A stretch of DNA of 23,088 bases from a virus (IMGVR_UViG_3300000256_000007:1-23088), one strand, 5' to 3'; positions 1 through 7,441 are shown, counted from the stretch's first letter. Made by a program: numbers and translations. The notes: generated by a model from the letters alone, not told the origin.

Positions 1-257
1 TGTTCTTCGCAAAGTTCAATATCTAAATGATAAGGATTAGATAATATTACCTGTCCAAGTGGATCTTCGTAAATAGTATCCGGACATGACGTCCGATTAG
101 AAACCTGTTCCCAACCAGTGCATTCATCATAATACACAGGAGAGTCCTTAAATGTAATTTGAACACGATTTTTGAGAGGGTCACCAAAGTCTCTAGCGTA
201 TACTGTTAGGCCGCCGTCTGGTGATTCATATATTTGTGGTTTTTTAGTATTTTCCAT
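1..257 (-). CDS. Partial hypothetical phage protein (N-terminal 85 residues)
   Basis: An open frame runs off the left edge. It starts at ATG 257 (MENTKKPQIYESPDGG...), seven or so bases after a GGAAAG Shine-Dalgarno, and has no stop within the window. The start lies inside the phosphomannomutase gene (overlap 206-257), the same translational coupling used by its neighbours. The visible residues are polar, with an IYESPDGGLTVYARDFGDP segment that I associate, from memory only, with short conserved proteins of marine T4-like phages. No catalytic motif is visible, so no function is assigned. The good ribosome site and an 85-codon open frame make it likely real. Confidence 0.7.
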   Translation of the reverse strand, partial: MENTKKPQIYESPDGGLTVYARDFGDPLKNRVQITFKDSPVYYDECTGWEQVSNRTSCPDTIYEDPLGQVILSNPYHLDIELCEE

Positions 258-919
258 GTTTCTTTCCAGTTTTTTACATGTGATACTTGACAAGTTTTTC
301 TTTTCTTTAAACGACTAGCAATACTGTAGTCATTACCGCTAGGATCGCAACGATCTCCAAAGAAGTGTATAGGATTACCGCTAAAGTATTTAAGTACCTG
401 AGACTTGTCACTTCCCCTAGGATATATATCAATGCCTGTTTCACCGCCAACTTCTGCGGCTAGGTCATGAAATTTGCTTCTAATTAACACTGCAATACGC
501 TGTCTTTCGTTATTTTCTTCATCCCACTTGAAGTAATTGGTTCTTTGGTCACCAACTGAGTTTCTTCCCACTACACTGAAATTAAGCATACCTGGTCTGA
601 CTTCAATATGGTTACCATGTCTTTCTGGATATGGACTACTGGATAAAGTTTGCTCTAGTAACTCTATTAATTTGTTACTGGGTTTCCAGCTATTTTTTGC
701 TATATGATTTCCTCGTAGATAGACATCACTGCCACTACAGTTAAAACAATATTGTGCCTGCTTAAACACATCCTCTCCTACTTGCTCTATAGTTTTTGGA
801 TAATCACTGCCTGTAACTAAACTAAAATTTGGCAATGTAAGAAAGAACTTTTTAAAGTCTGGATCCATAACCTCCCTGCTAGGAGTTATGGTTCCATCAA
901 CATCGAAAAGATAGATCAT
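206..919 (-). CDS. Eukaryotic-type phosphomannomutase (HAD superfamily, class IIB)
   Basis: A 237-aa protein that should interconvert mannose-6-phosphate and mannose-1-phosphate, the precursor of GDP-mannose. Visible HAD motifs are DVDGT at residues 7-11 (nucleophile and acid/base aspartates), SLVTGSD near 33-39, and the acidic loop GDRCDPSGND near the C-terminus. The cap carries VRPGMLNFSVVGRN and GIDIYPRGSDKSQ, which match the signature substrate-binding segments of eukaryotic PMM, and the length is close to the usual ~245 aa. It overlaps folE by four bases (ATGA). In phage context it may feed sugar nucleotides to the glycosyltransferase or sugar dehydrogenase and epimerase nearby; that link is inference. 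Another HAD-IIB sugar phosphatase is a less likely alternative. Confidence 0.82.
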   Translation of the reverse strand: MIYLFDVDGTITPSREVMDPDFKKFFLTLPNFSLVTGSDYPKTIEQVGEDVFKQAQYCFNCSGSDVYLRGNHIAKNSWKPSNKLIELLEQTLSSSPYPERHGNHIEVRPGMLNFSVVGRNSVGDQRTNYFKWDEENNERQRIAVLIRSKFHDLAAEVGGETGIDIYPRGSDKSQVLKYFSGNPIHFFGDRCDPSGNDYSIASRLKKRKTCQVSHVKNWKETWKILKNHKYMNHQTAA

Positions 920-1584
920 TTTATTATAGCCATAAATTCTGCACGGGCTTGTGGGTCATTCTTAAAACATCCACCAAGTTTAGTAGTAATAGTGGACGAA
1001 CCAGTATCTTCTACTCCACGGCTTTTAACACAATAATGTTGTGCGTCAACTACTACTGCAATATTATCTGTTTGTAGAATATATTGCAATGCATAGTAAA
1101 CTTGTTCTGTTAAACGCTCCTGGATTTGAGGACGTTTTGCAAAGTATTCTACGACACGATTAAGTTTACTAAGTCCTAATACTTTTTCGCTAGGGATATA
1201 TGCTACTGTAGCCAAGCCGTCAATAACAACAAAGTGATGTTCACAGTTACTTTGAACGTTTATATTACGCTCAATCACCATTTCATCATACTTCATCTTG
1301 TTGTCTACGGCAGTGCATTTAGGAAATGCTTCGTAGTCTAAACCCCAAAAGATCTCGTTTACATACATCTTGGCTACACGTTTTGGTGTATCAATAAGAC
1401 TATCATCTCTAAGATCTAGTCCTAGTAATTTCATAATATGTGTAAAATGCTCTTGGATTTGCTCGATCTTATCTTTACGATCAAGACCTGAATCTATTAC
1501 AGGAGTTTCAACACCCATCTTGACAAGGTGTTCGTGGACTCGGAGACCCAAGTCAGCGTCAGTTTTTGTTTTATTGTATGCCAT
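916..1584 (-). CDS. folE: GTP cyclohydrolase I
   Basis: A 222-aa enzyme converting GTP to dihydroneopterin triphosphate, the first step of folate and of queuosine/7-deazaguanine synthesis. Zinc and catalytic residues are visible: C114-E-H116-H117 (SNCEHHFVV) and HYC185VKSRGVEDTGSSTITT, both diagnostic of the family. Residues 40-110 form the usual helical N-terminal part (DDSLIDTPKRVAKMYVNEIF). Start ATG 1584 follows GGAAGGAATTAAAT. The stop overlaps the phosphomannomutase ATG. With DpdA 2 kb upstream and a QueD-like protein at 8847-9329, the likely role is to raise precursor flux to preQ0-type bases for phage DNA; folate supply for nucleotide synthesis is the alternative. Confidence 0.95.
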   Translation of the reverse strand: MAYNKTKTDADLGLRVHEHLVKMGVETPVIDSGLDRKDKIEQIQEHFTHIMKLLGLDLRDDSLIDTPKRVAKMYVNEIFWGLDYEAFPKCTAVDNKMKYDEMVIERNINVQSNCEHHFVVIDGLATVAYIPSEKVLGLSKLNRVVEYFAKRPQIQERLTEQVYYALQYILQTDNIAVVVDAQHYCVKSRGVEDTGSSTITTKLGGCFKNDPQARAEFMAIIK

Positions 1585-1622
1585 ATTTAATTCCTTCCTT
1601 ACATGGATATGGTTTATTTTAA

Positions 1623-1642
1623 GTGTTACCGTTGTGTAACAC
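1623..1642. other. Perfect inverted repeat upstream of folE
   Basis: GTGTTAC (1623-1629) and GTAACAC (1636-1642) form a perfect 7-bp stem with a 6-base loop, in the short spacer between the glycosyltransferase stop and the folE start. Neither strand has a following T-run, so it is a poor intrinsic terminator. It could be a protein-binding operator or an mRNA hairpin in the folE leader. Confidence 0.5.
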
Positions 1643-1645
1643 AGT

Positions 1646-1653
1646 TATTTATT
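1646..1653 (-). promoter_or_regulatory. Possible late promoter AATAAATA upstream of folE
   Basis: On the minus strand the octamer AATAAATA, one base off the T4 late consensus TATAAATA, overlaps the glycosyltransferase stop and lies 62 bases before folE. No convincing sigma-70 -35/-10 pair is visible in this spacer. AT-rich coincidence is quite possible. Confidence 0.3.
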
Positions 1654-2710
1654 AAGTGTGTTTTAATATGTTTTCCATCATAATATTACTGGTTAAATAC
1701 TCTCTCTTTAATCTTTCTTGTTGAGCAGTAAGTAAATCTTTATATGCTGAATAGCGTGTTAATCTGTCATCTATAAACCTAATTAGTTTATCTTTGTGCT
1801 TAACGTAACTTGGCATATCCTGCGTCCATTTACTTGGATATTTAAACTCGTCATGGTACATTTCTGTATAACTGCATCTGTCAGGAACAATAGGAATTGC
1901 TCCTGTAAGCACTGCTTCCATTACACTAATGCCTAAGTTTTCATGCAATGCACAGCTAAAAATAGCTTTACTAGTACCCATTTTAGCATAGTAATCAGCT
2001 TTATCCAAATTCATTTTTTGAGTAATAACCATGTCAAAGTTATCTGATAAGTCTTCTGCTATTAAAGGTTGTTTATCAGCATTATATCTGTGTGGCCACA
2101 TAACAGTATCTTGTTTGGGAGTATCCTGGTAAGCTACTAGATCTTTAACTATCAGCTCATGCGGTTGTCCACTCCTAATTGCCTTGTGATGATATTTGAC
2201 AGGAATGTCTAAATTCTTTAGGAACATATCCCTGTGGCTGTTAGTAGCATAATAGTTATAATCGCTGCTATGGAACCAACTGCGCTCTGCATCCCAGGGC
2301 CAGGGCTTTTGCATCTTATAACCCAATATATCACTGGGATCATAAGCACCGGCGTGAACAATGGAATGCAGTTCCCAATCTTGATCCATAAGATCATTCA
2401 TATATTTTACTTGGGTAATAACTGGGTTCCAAAAATCAGTGAATAGAAATTTATCATTAATTGTAGTTTCGCCAGCATCGTATAATTCAATAAAATTACA
2501 TAATTGTGAACTCTTCCAATAATTAGTGTCTGTAAAATTCAAAAAAGCCCCGGGGGTTAATTTAGCATTTCGTTGAATACCATCGATTTGCCTTACATTA
2601 TAATTATCTCCAGCTGCCTCCTGTAGTATCGTCGGCAGATTTTCATGCCATTGTTTTGTATATCTGCCATCAAGTGGCTCCAATGCGAATATCCAAATAT
2701 TAGGTACCAA
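1652..2710 (-). CDS. GT-B fold glycosyltransferase (GT4-like)
   Basis: A 352-aa putative sugar transferase. The C-terminal half holds the hallmark donor-binding segment HENLGISVMEAVLTGAIPIVPD (residues about 257-279), with the E-x7-E arrangement and the Pro/Gly turn of GT4-type enzymes. MWPHRYNADKQP near 204 marks the start of the C-terminal Rossmann domain. Start is TTG 2710: it has GGAG seven bases upstream, and no in-frame ATG lies nearby. A sigma-70-like promoter (2742-2771) sits directly upstream. Lying between dpdA and folE, it may glycosylate a modified DNA base, but host-surface or virion glycosylation cannot be excluded. The acceptor is unknown. Confidence 0.8.
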   Translation of the reverse strand: MVPNIWIFALEPLDGRYTKQWHENLPTILQEAAGDNYNVRQIDGIQRNAKLTPGAFLNFTDTNYWKSSQLCNFIELYDAGETTINDKFLFTDFWNPVITQVKYMNDLMDQDWELHSIVHAGAYDPSDILGYKMQKPWPWDAERSWFHSSDYNYYATNSHRDMFLKNLDIPVKYHHKAIRSGQPHELIVKDLVAYQDTPKQDTVMWPHRYNADKQPLIAEDLSDNFDMVITQKMNLDKADYYAKMGTSKAIFSCALHENLGISVMEAVLTGAIPIVPDRCSYTEMYHDEFKYPSKWTQDMPSYVKHKDKLIRFIDDRLTRYSAYKDLLTAQQERLKREYLTSNIMMENILKHT

Positions 2711-2741
2711 TTTTGTTCTCCATGCTAAATACTATGAATTA

Positions 2742-2771
2742 ATTATATAACACCGGGTGTTCTTATGTCAA
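2742..2771 (-). promoter_or_regulatory. Sigma-70-like promoter for the glycosyltransferase gene
   Basis: Minus strand TTGACA (2771-2766), an 18-base spacer, then TATAAT (2747-2742). Both hexamers are perfect consensus. Transcription would start near 2735, leaving a leader that contains GGAG before the TTG start. The -35 box overlaps the start codon of the opposing HNH gene. Confidence 0.75.
2749..2761 (+). other. Short hairpin in front of the HNH endonuclease start
   Basis: AACAC-CGG-GTGTT forms a 5-bp stem ending three bases before ATG 2765 on the plus strand. It would fold over the ribosome-binding region of the endonuclease mRNA. T4 homing-endonuclease genes are known to be restrained by hairpins over their ribosome sites; that this one acts likewise is inference. 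Confidence 0.35.
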
Positions 2772-3571
2772 TAAAAACCATTATTCAAAATTGTGCTAAA
2801 ACTAATGATGTTAAAAAAGTTATTCGGAAATATATGGAACCATATATTTCCATATATCCAACTGCTTGGCCACTATATAAGCAAGCATACCATCAGATTT
2901 ATTTAAAGCAATCTATTCATCCCGTGTTATGTCCTGTGTGTGGAAGTGAACTAAAATTTGCCGGTCTAAAAAAAGGTTATCCGAAAAATTGTTCCTATAA
3001 ATGTAGAGCAAATAATAATGATACTCAAACAAAATATAAAGAAACATGCCTTGAACGGTACGGTAAAGAATATGCTTCACAAACTTCTGATTTCCGCAAC
3101 CAAGTCGAACAAACATGTTTGCATAAATTTGGTGTTTCAAATCCTGCTAAATCACCTTCTGTACAAGAAAAATACCAGCAAACTGTTCTAGCAAAATATG
3201 GTGTTACCAATGCATCAAAAGCCCAATGTGTAAAAGATAAAATTCGCAATTCGCATATTAACACTGGAAATTGGAAATCTTATAATGAGCTCTCTAAACT
3301 TGACCAATATAGACGGGAAGTAGAAATTATAACTAAACGTTCATATCACGATCATTATTATGACATTAATCCAAATGATTTAGAACGAAGTCGTTATGTT
3401 TATCATCTAGATCATATATATTCAGTTCAGGAAGGATTTAATAATAATGTACCTCCGGAAGTAATTGGGCATTGGACTAACTTAAGAATGATGTGGCATC
3501 TAGATAATTCTAGAAAAAATACACGTTGTGATAAAACTATCGATCAACTTTTCGAAGACTTCAAAAAATAA
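2765..3571 (+). CDS. Free-standing HNH homing endonuclease
   Basis: A 268-aa protein and the only plus-strand gene. Layout: a zinc finger CPVC (56-59) and CSYKC (76-80); three degenerate repeats of the form KYxxTxxxKYGVxNxxxS (about 90-160), typical DNA-recognition repeats of phage homing endonucleases; and a C-terminal HNH core with HLDH (214-217), TNL (N239) and HLDNSRKN. It is divergent from the glycosyltransferase and convergent with dpdA, with no intron visible, so it behaves as an inserted mobile gene. Its coding looks more AT-rich than its neighbours. It probably cuts genomes that lack it and spreads by recombination. There is no clear Shine-Dalgarno, suggesting restrained expression. 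Confidence 0.85.
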   Translation: MSIKTIIQNCAKTNDVKKVIRKYMEPYISIYPTAWPLYKQAYHQIYLKQSIHPVLCPVCGSELKFAGLKKGYPKNCSYKCRANNNDTQTKYKETCLERYGKEYASQTSDFRNQVEQTCLHKFGVSNPAKSPSVQEKYQQTVLAKYGVTNASKAQCVKDKIRNSHINTGNWKSYNELSKLDQYRREVEIITKRSYHDHYYDINPNDLERSRYVYHLDHIYSVQEGFNNNVPPEVIGHWTNLRMMWHLDNSRKNTRCDKTIDQLFEDFKK

Positions 3572-3602
3572 ATTGGTTCAATAGGAATAATATAGATGGT
3601 GT

Positions 3603-5069
3603 TCATCTTGCATCGTCCTCTTCCTGACTACTTTCAATGTCAGTGTTAGTTGTTGCATCATCTTCAAAGTTAAACAAACTATCAAACGTAGTTGAGTTTT
3701 CCAGCTTCTTCATACGGCTTAGTTTAGCAATTAGTTTTTCATGTTTAGCTAGTTCCGCATCAATAGCATCCATGCTCTGGCCATAATCTTTAGCAAACAA
3801 TTCATCACAGATCTGATTAAACTCCAAGTACTGGCTGGGAACCCAGTGATGCATTCCGCTTGGCCTAGACATAAGCCTGTTTGCCATTTGTACGGCATCA
3901 ATATGCTTGTAAATATTATGTCCCATCATTAAGCAATATGCAAAACTATCCCAGCTAGTTCTACCTTCTTTGCCAATCTTGTTAAGCTCGCCGGGATCAT
4001 ACCAGTTAATATCTTTCCAAGTGCAACGCTCACCAATTGGACTATCATCCCAGGGCCAGGGAGCATCTTTGCCGTATGGTTCTTTTTCATCAACCATTTT
4101 AACCATGTTGTATCCCATGCGCTTTGTATCAAATACATTGTGCGTGTATACTTGACCGTTAGCTGTAGCAATAAATGGACTAGCACAATCCATGCTAATT
4201 GTAAGATCAGGATTAACGTGTTTTCTAATAGCACGTTGCATTGCTGAGTACATAACACCTTGATCTAATCTGCCTGTACCTAGGAAGTGTATCCACTCTG
4301 ACTTTTGTAGCAAGTCTAATTCTTTAAGAAATAGTACACGCCTAAGACTATGGTTTAAGTTTGTTTTTTGTACGCCACCAAATGCCCAGCCATGTGTTTC
4401 ATTTACCACAGGAACACAAACCTTTATAAACCAATCATCTGCTTGTTCATATGTACTGCCCTGGCATACATTTAGGAACTTTGTTTTATTCTGCCTGTGT
4501 TTAAAGAAGTAATTGTTATTAGCAATAGTTGCATCTCTAAACTCATTGTAGTTGTTTAGACCGCACTTAGGCTTGCCAGTTTCTTCGTTAATAAAGTTAA
4601 GTCCGTTTGTAGGAATATCCAGTACCATGCTGTAGTCTGCTGTATTCTCCAGCCAGTTTAATACCTTACCACGTTGCTTGTCAGTAGCTGAACACTGACC
4701 TTCAGGCTCTAGCCAGTTACCCTGCCATACACCTTTACTGATCTGGAAGCCGCCGCTGTCTCCAATTAGTGTAGTCCATTCCTTGTCGCGACCATGAATC
4801 ATTCCTTCTTTAGCTGGCGCCTTTTGCATATCTAATTCGGCATGCCCTGCGCTGTAAAGCACATGGTCATATGTAAAGTACCCTTGGTTAGGGTTAAGAA
4901 AGTTTAATCCTTCAATACCATTTTCAAATTTCTTAGGAATACGGTCTGCTTCGACATAGTTGCCAGTGGCCTGTTGCTTGCTAACGTAACTACTGTAAAA
5001 CCCGCTTAGTGCTGGGGTAAAGATAGCGTAGTCATGATTCTTTTTGCTTAGATCAATCTTATTTGCCAT
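3603..5069 (-). CDS. dpdA: DpdA-type DNA 7-deazaguanine transglycosylase
   Basis: A 488-aa member of the tRNA-guanine transglycosylase superfamily, of the branch that swaps guanine for preQ0-type bases in DNA. Motifs in TGT order: IGDSGGFQ (D104), VLDIP (D151), LNVCQGST (about 199-206), WAFGGV (228-233), HFLGTGR (261-267) and SMDCASP, where D294 aligns with the TGT nucleophile. Start ATG 5069 follows GAGG at good spacing, and a near-consensus promoter precedes it (5100-5128). The last 30 residues are a basic/coiled stretch, then TFDSLFNFE (461-469), then an acidic tail. That peptide almost repeats the DNA polymerase C-terminus, suggesting sliding-clamp binding. With FolE and a QueD-like protein it forms a DNA-modification pathway, probably protecting against host restriction. 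Confidence 0.87.
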   Translation of the reverse strand: MANKIDLSKKNHDYAIFTPALSGFYSSYVSKQQATGNYVEADRIPKKFENGIEGLNFLNPNQGYFTYDHVLYSAGHAELDMQKAPAKEGMIHGRDKEWTTLIGDSGGFQISKGVWQGNWLEPEGQCSATDKQRGKVLNWLENTADYSMVLDIPTNGLNFINEETGKPKCGLNNYNEFRDATIANNNYFFKHRQNKTKFLNVCQGSTYEQADDWFIKVCVPVVNETHGWAFGGVQKTNLNHSLRRVLFLKELDLLQKSEWIHFLGTGRLDQGVMYSAMQRAIRKHVNPDLTISMDCASPFIATANGQVYTHNVFDTKRMGYNMVKMVDEKEPYGKDAPWPWDDSPIGERCTWKDINWYDPGELNKIGKEGRTSWDSFAYCLMMGHNIYKHIDAVQMANRLMSRPSGMHHWVPSQYLEFNQICDELFAKDYGQSMDAIDAELAKHEKLIAKLSRMKKLENSTTFDSLFNFEDDATTNTDIESSQEEDDAR

Positions 5070-5099
5070 TTATATGCCTCTAATTTTTTATATTGTTTT

Positions 5100-5128
5100 A
5101 TTATATGATTATTTAGACGATTAGTCAA
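5100..5128 (-). promoter_or_regulatory. Sigma-70-like promoter for dpdA
   Basis: Minus strand TTGACT (5128-5123), a 17-base spacer, then TATAAT (5105-5100). The hexamers match consensus at 11 of 12 positions. The -35 box overlaps the aminotransferase stop codon. A start near 5093 gives a leader of about 25 bases with GAGG before ATG 5069. This separates dpdA transcription from the sugar genes upstream. Confidence 0.78.
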
Positions 5129-5723
5129 TATTAATCGAAATTTTACTAACATCTGGATAAGTTACTATTTGACTTTTCATATTAGGCATTTCGTCTGGAC
5201 GACTTAGTAGTTCAATGCCACGAGCGGCATCTTCTAGCCGCATATTATAATGGAAACCTAAATACCAAGTTGTTTGTTTTTGCCATGGACTAATATGTAA
5301 ATGGCGACCATCATAAGCCATACTTTTAAGTGAAATATAATCTGTTCTTTTATCTAATAGAATAGCGCCGCCATGGCCAATGGCAAGGCGTTTATCCCAG
5401 CCAAAGCTCACACACTTCCAGGTACCTGGCTTGTGCATATCTTTATCAAATGCTCTTGCACTGTCCCATATATTTGTAGGCGAAATGCGGTATTCGTAAT
5501 TCCATTTGTATTCTTTATCCCAATATATTTCTAAGCCCAATTTATGCATAGTCATTGGCACACTAATATATGTATGACAAGGCATAATAATTGGACCTTG
5601 CCATTTCTGGTATCGCAAACATAACTCTATTGCATGGGTGCAACTATCTGTAAGAACAACATACGGAGCACCAGTGTACTCGCTAATAAGTTTCTCAAAG
5701 TCTTCTAAAATACTATAATTCAT
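5121..5723 (-). CDS. Truncated DegT/DnrJ/EryC1-type PLP aminotransferase domain
   Basis: A 200-aa protein with the large PLP domain of sugar aminotransferases: TDSCTHAIELCL (phosphate-binding turn, about 25-36), IIMPCHTYISVPMT, IWDSARAFD (aspartate that pairs with the pyridine nitrogen) and SFGWDKRLAIGHGG, containing the Schiff-base lysine. Family members are usually about 370 aa; here the whole C-terminal small domain is missing and the gene stops just where the dpdA promoter begins. The start overlaps the 2OG-oxygenase stop, with AGGA nearly touching the ATG. It may be a minimal enzyme that needs a partner, or a decayed gene whose 5' part is intact. Confidence 0.7.
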   Translation of the reverse strand: MNYSILEDFEKLISEYTGAPYVVLTDSCTHAIELCLRYQKWQGPIIMPCHTYISVPMTMHKLGLEIYWDKEYKWNYEYRISPTNIWDSARAFDKDMHKPGTWKCVSFGWDKRLAIGHGGAILLDKRTDYISLKSMAYDGRHLHISPWQKQTTWYLGFHYNMRLEDAARGIELLSRPDEMPNMKSQIVTYPDVSKISINID

Positions 5724-6255
5724 GTCCTGTAACCTGTAATGTAAACCTTGGGGTTAATCCTAAATTTGCTGCCATATGGTTTACATCACCACGCCACCAA
5801 ATATAATCACCTTGTTTCCATTTTGTAATAGGCGTTTGATCAATCTCAAAATAATGACCTGACTCCCAATTTTCTACAAATACGATAATTCTAATAATAT
5901 TGTTTAGATCACAATTAAACAAACTTCTGTACTTTTTGTATGTGTCGCGATGTTCTGGAAGTACTGACCCAGTTCCCATCCTATAATAGCTAGTACCAAC
6001 GTCAGTAATAGGAAAAGTTTTTAATAACTCGTTAACAATGCTTTGAGTATACCATGCTTGTTCTTTACGCATGTCGCACAAGGCACCAACATAATTACCA
6101 CTGTATCCATCACTATCCCACTTAGCTATATCTTCTGGATTATTAAAGTCCTCTTTCATGTATTCTAACTGGCAATGATGATTATCCCAAAAAGGTTTAA
6201 TATAACCTTGACCCCAGTTATCGTGTGTTTCCGTAATGGATGACTGTGTAATCAT
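5713..6255 (-). CDS. 2-oxoglutarate/Fe(II)-dependent oxygenase family protein
   Basis: A 180-aa protein from ATG 6255 (MITQSSITET). That start has AAGGAAAAC directly upstream; a longer frame to 6327 exists but lies deeper in the preceding gene without a ribosome site. The iron triad is visible as H102-R-D104 (LPEHRDTYKKY) and H160 (GDVNHMAANLG), with R170 (TPRFTLQV) suited to 2-oxoglutarate. The core strands IIRIIVFVENW and KQGDYIWWRG are typical of the double-stranded beta-helix. Such oxygenases are common in marine T4-like phages; substrates are mostly unknown. Set among sugar enzymes and upstream of dpdA, it could hydroxylate a base or a sugar. It overlaps the sugar dehydrogenase gene by 38 bases. 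Confidence 0.75.
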   Translation of the reverse strand: MITQSSITETHDNWGQGYIKPFWDNHHCQLEYMKEDFNNPEDIAKWDSDGYSGNYVGALCDMRKEQAWYTQSIVNELLKTFPITDVGTSYYRMGTGSVLPEHRDTYKKYRSLFNCDLNNIIRIIVFVENWESGHYFEIDQTPITKWKQGDYIWWRGDVNHMAANLGLTPRFTLQVTGHEL

Positions 6256-7438
6256 TGTTTTCCTTACTAAAATTCCGCCATGGGTCAACAATGACACTGC
6301 CCGGCAATACTTCGCAATACATTTCATCTGCGTAGTTTTGATTTGTATACTGATATGTAGTACTTGCGTTATGCGCTAAAAGAACTATAGCTTTATACGG
6401 GCCTGGATCTGGATGTGATAATGGATCAATCATAATAGGATTAAATCCTTTTTCGTTTAAGTAGTGTGATACCAGTAAACTATAACTTCCATCTAAATAT
6501 GGAACTCCGGGCTTGTATGCGATCCCGTGCATTAGTACAGGCAAGTCGTGTTCTTCTGCTAAATTTATTAAAAACTCAGCCATATTCTTTGCTTGTTTTT
6601 CTCTAGCGTTCATAATACTGCCAAACAAGTCATAACCGAGATCCAGCTCTTCAGCCATCCAGCGTAGTGCAATATTGTCTCTTGGATGACACGCACCTCC
6701 ATCACCCATGCCTGCTGTCATATACTGTGGACCCATAATACGCTTTGTACTTTTAGCAAGTGCATCTGTAACTATATCAACATTCATGTGACCGATCTTT
6801 AGTGATACGTCTTGTATCATGTTTACTAAACTGAGCTTGGCACTAATAAATGTATTATAAAATATTTTAATACTTTCAGCTTCTTCATATGTACCAACAG
6901 CATATCGTGGATCATTTTCCATGATAGTATCGTAAAAATCTAACAGTTTTCTAGCATCACCAGTTTCGCTTCCATCATTAGTACCAATAATAACCATTTC
7001 AGGATTAACCATATCCCATGCAATACTGCCCATGGCAATTAAGTATGGGTTGTATATAAAGTTTGCATTGGTAATTATAGGAGCAAGTTCCCTACGAACA
7101 GTTCCTGGTAATACTGTACTAATTAACACAATTAGAGCATGACTTTCAGCGTGATTGTTAATTTCGGTGAGTACTTGCTTTACCTGATCATAGTTAAAAT
7201 CTTTGTTAGGTAAGTGTGCTGTTGGTTTACTTCCATCATACTCTGGATGGTGCGGTGTTTGTACAGCTACAAAAACAATGTCTTGACCACTAACAGCTAA
7301 ATTTAGATCAGTAACAACATTAATTTTATCACTAATGCGATCATTAATATCATAACCAGTTACTTCATGATTGCCCACCCACATTTCTTCGGCACAAATT
7401 AGTCCAAGTTTGCCTAATCCAACAAATCCAACTTTCAT
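6218..7438 (-). CDS. UDP-glucose/GDP-mannose dehydrogenase family protein
   Basis: A 406-aa NAD-dependent nucleotide-sugar dehydrogenase, which oxidises the C6 alcohol of a nucleotide sugar to a carboxylate. The N-terminal Rossmann motif is GFVGLGKLG (4-12). The middle helix carries EAESIKIFYNTFISAKLS, with the family's conserved Glu/Lys/Asn pattern near 188-201. The catalytic cysteine is C250 in GGACHPRDNIAL. The length fits the family (about 390-450 aa), so it appears complete. Start ATG 7438 follows AAGGAAG, seven bases away. It lies directly behind the epimerase gene (3-base gap), as in uronic-acid or surface-sugar pathways. Whether the donor is UDP- or GDP-linked cannot be read here; the phosphomannomutase favours GDP-mannose. 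Confidence 0.85.
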   Translation of the reverse strand: MKVGFVGLGKLGLICAEEMWVGNHEVTGYDINDRISDKINVVTDLNLAVSGQDIVFVAVQTPHHPEYDGSKPTAHLPNKDFNYDQVKQVLTEINNHAESHALIVLISTVLPGTVRRELAPIITNANFIYNPYLIAMGSIAWDMVNPEMVIIGTNDGSETGDARKLLDFYDTIMENDPRYAVGTYEEAESIKIFYNTFISAKLSLVNMIQDVSLKIGHMNVDIVTDALAKSTKRIMGPQYMTAGMGDGGACHPRDNIALRWMAEELDLGYDLFGSIMNAREKQAKNMAEFLINLAEEHDLPVLMHGIAYKPGVPYLDGSYSLLVSHYLNEKGFNPIMIDPLSHPDPGPYKAIVLLAHNASTTYQYTNQNYADEMYCEVLPGSVIVDPWRNFSKENNDYTVIHYGNTR

Positions 7439-7441
7439 ATA

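Noticed and set aside
3533-3568. HNH endonuclease C-terminus IDQLFEDFKK as a third clamp-binding tail
   Set aside because: Only loosely like TFDxLFxFE: the first aromatic and the final FE are missing, and the endonuclease has no expected need for the clamp.
6256-6327. 24-residue N-terminal extension of the 2OG oxygenase
   Set aside because: It lies within the dehydrogenase coding region with no ribosome site, whereas ATG 6255 has AAGGAAAAC in front.
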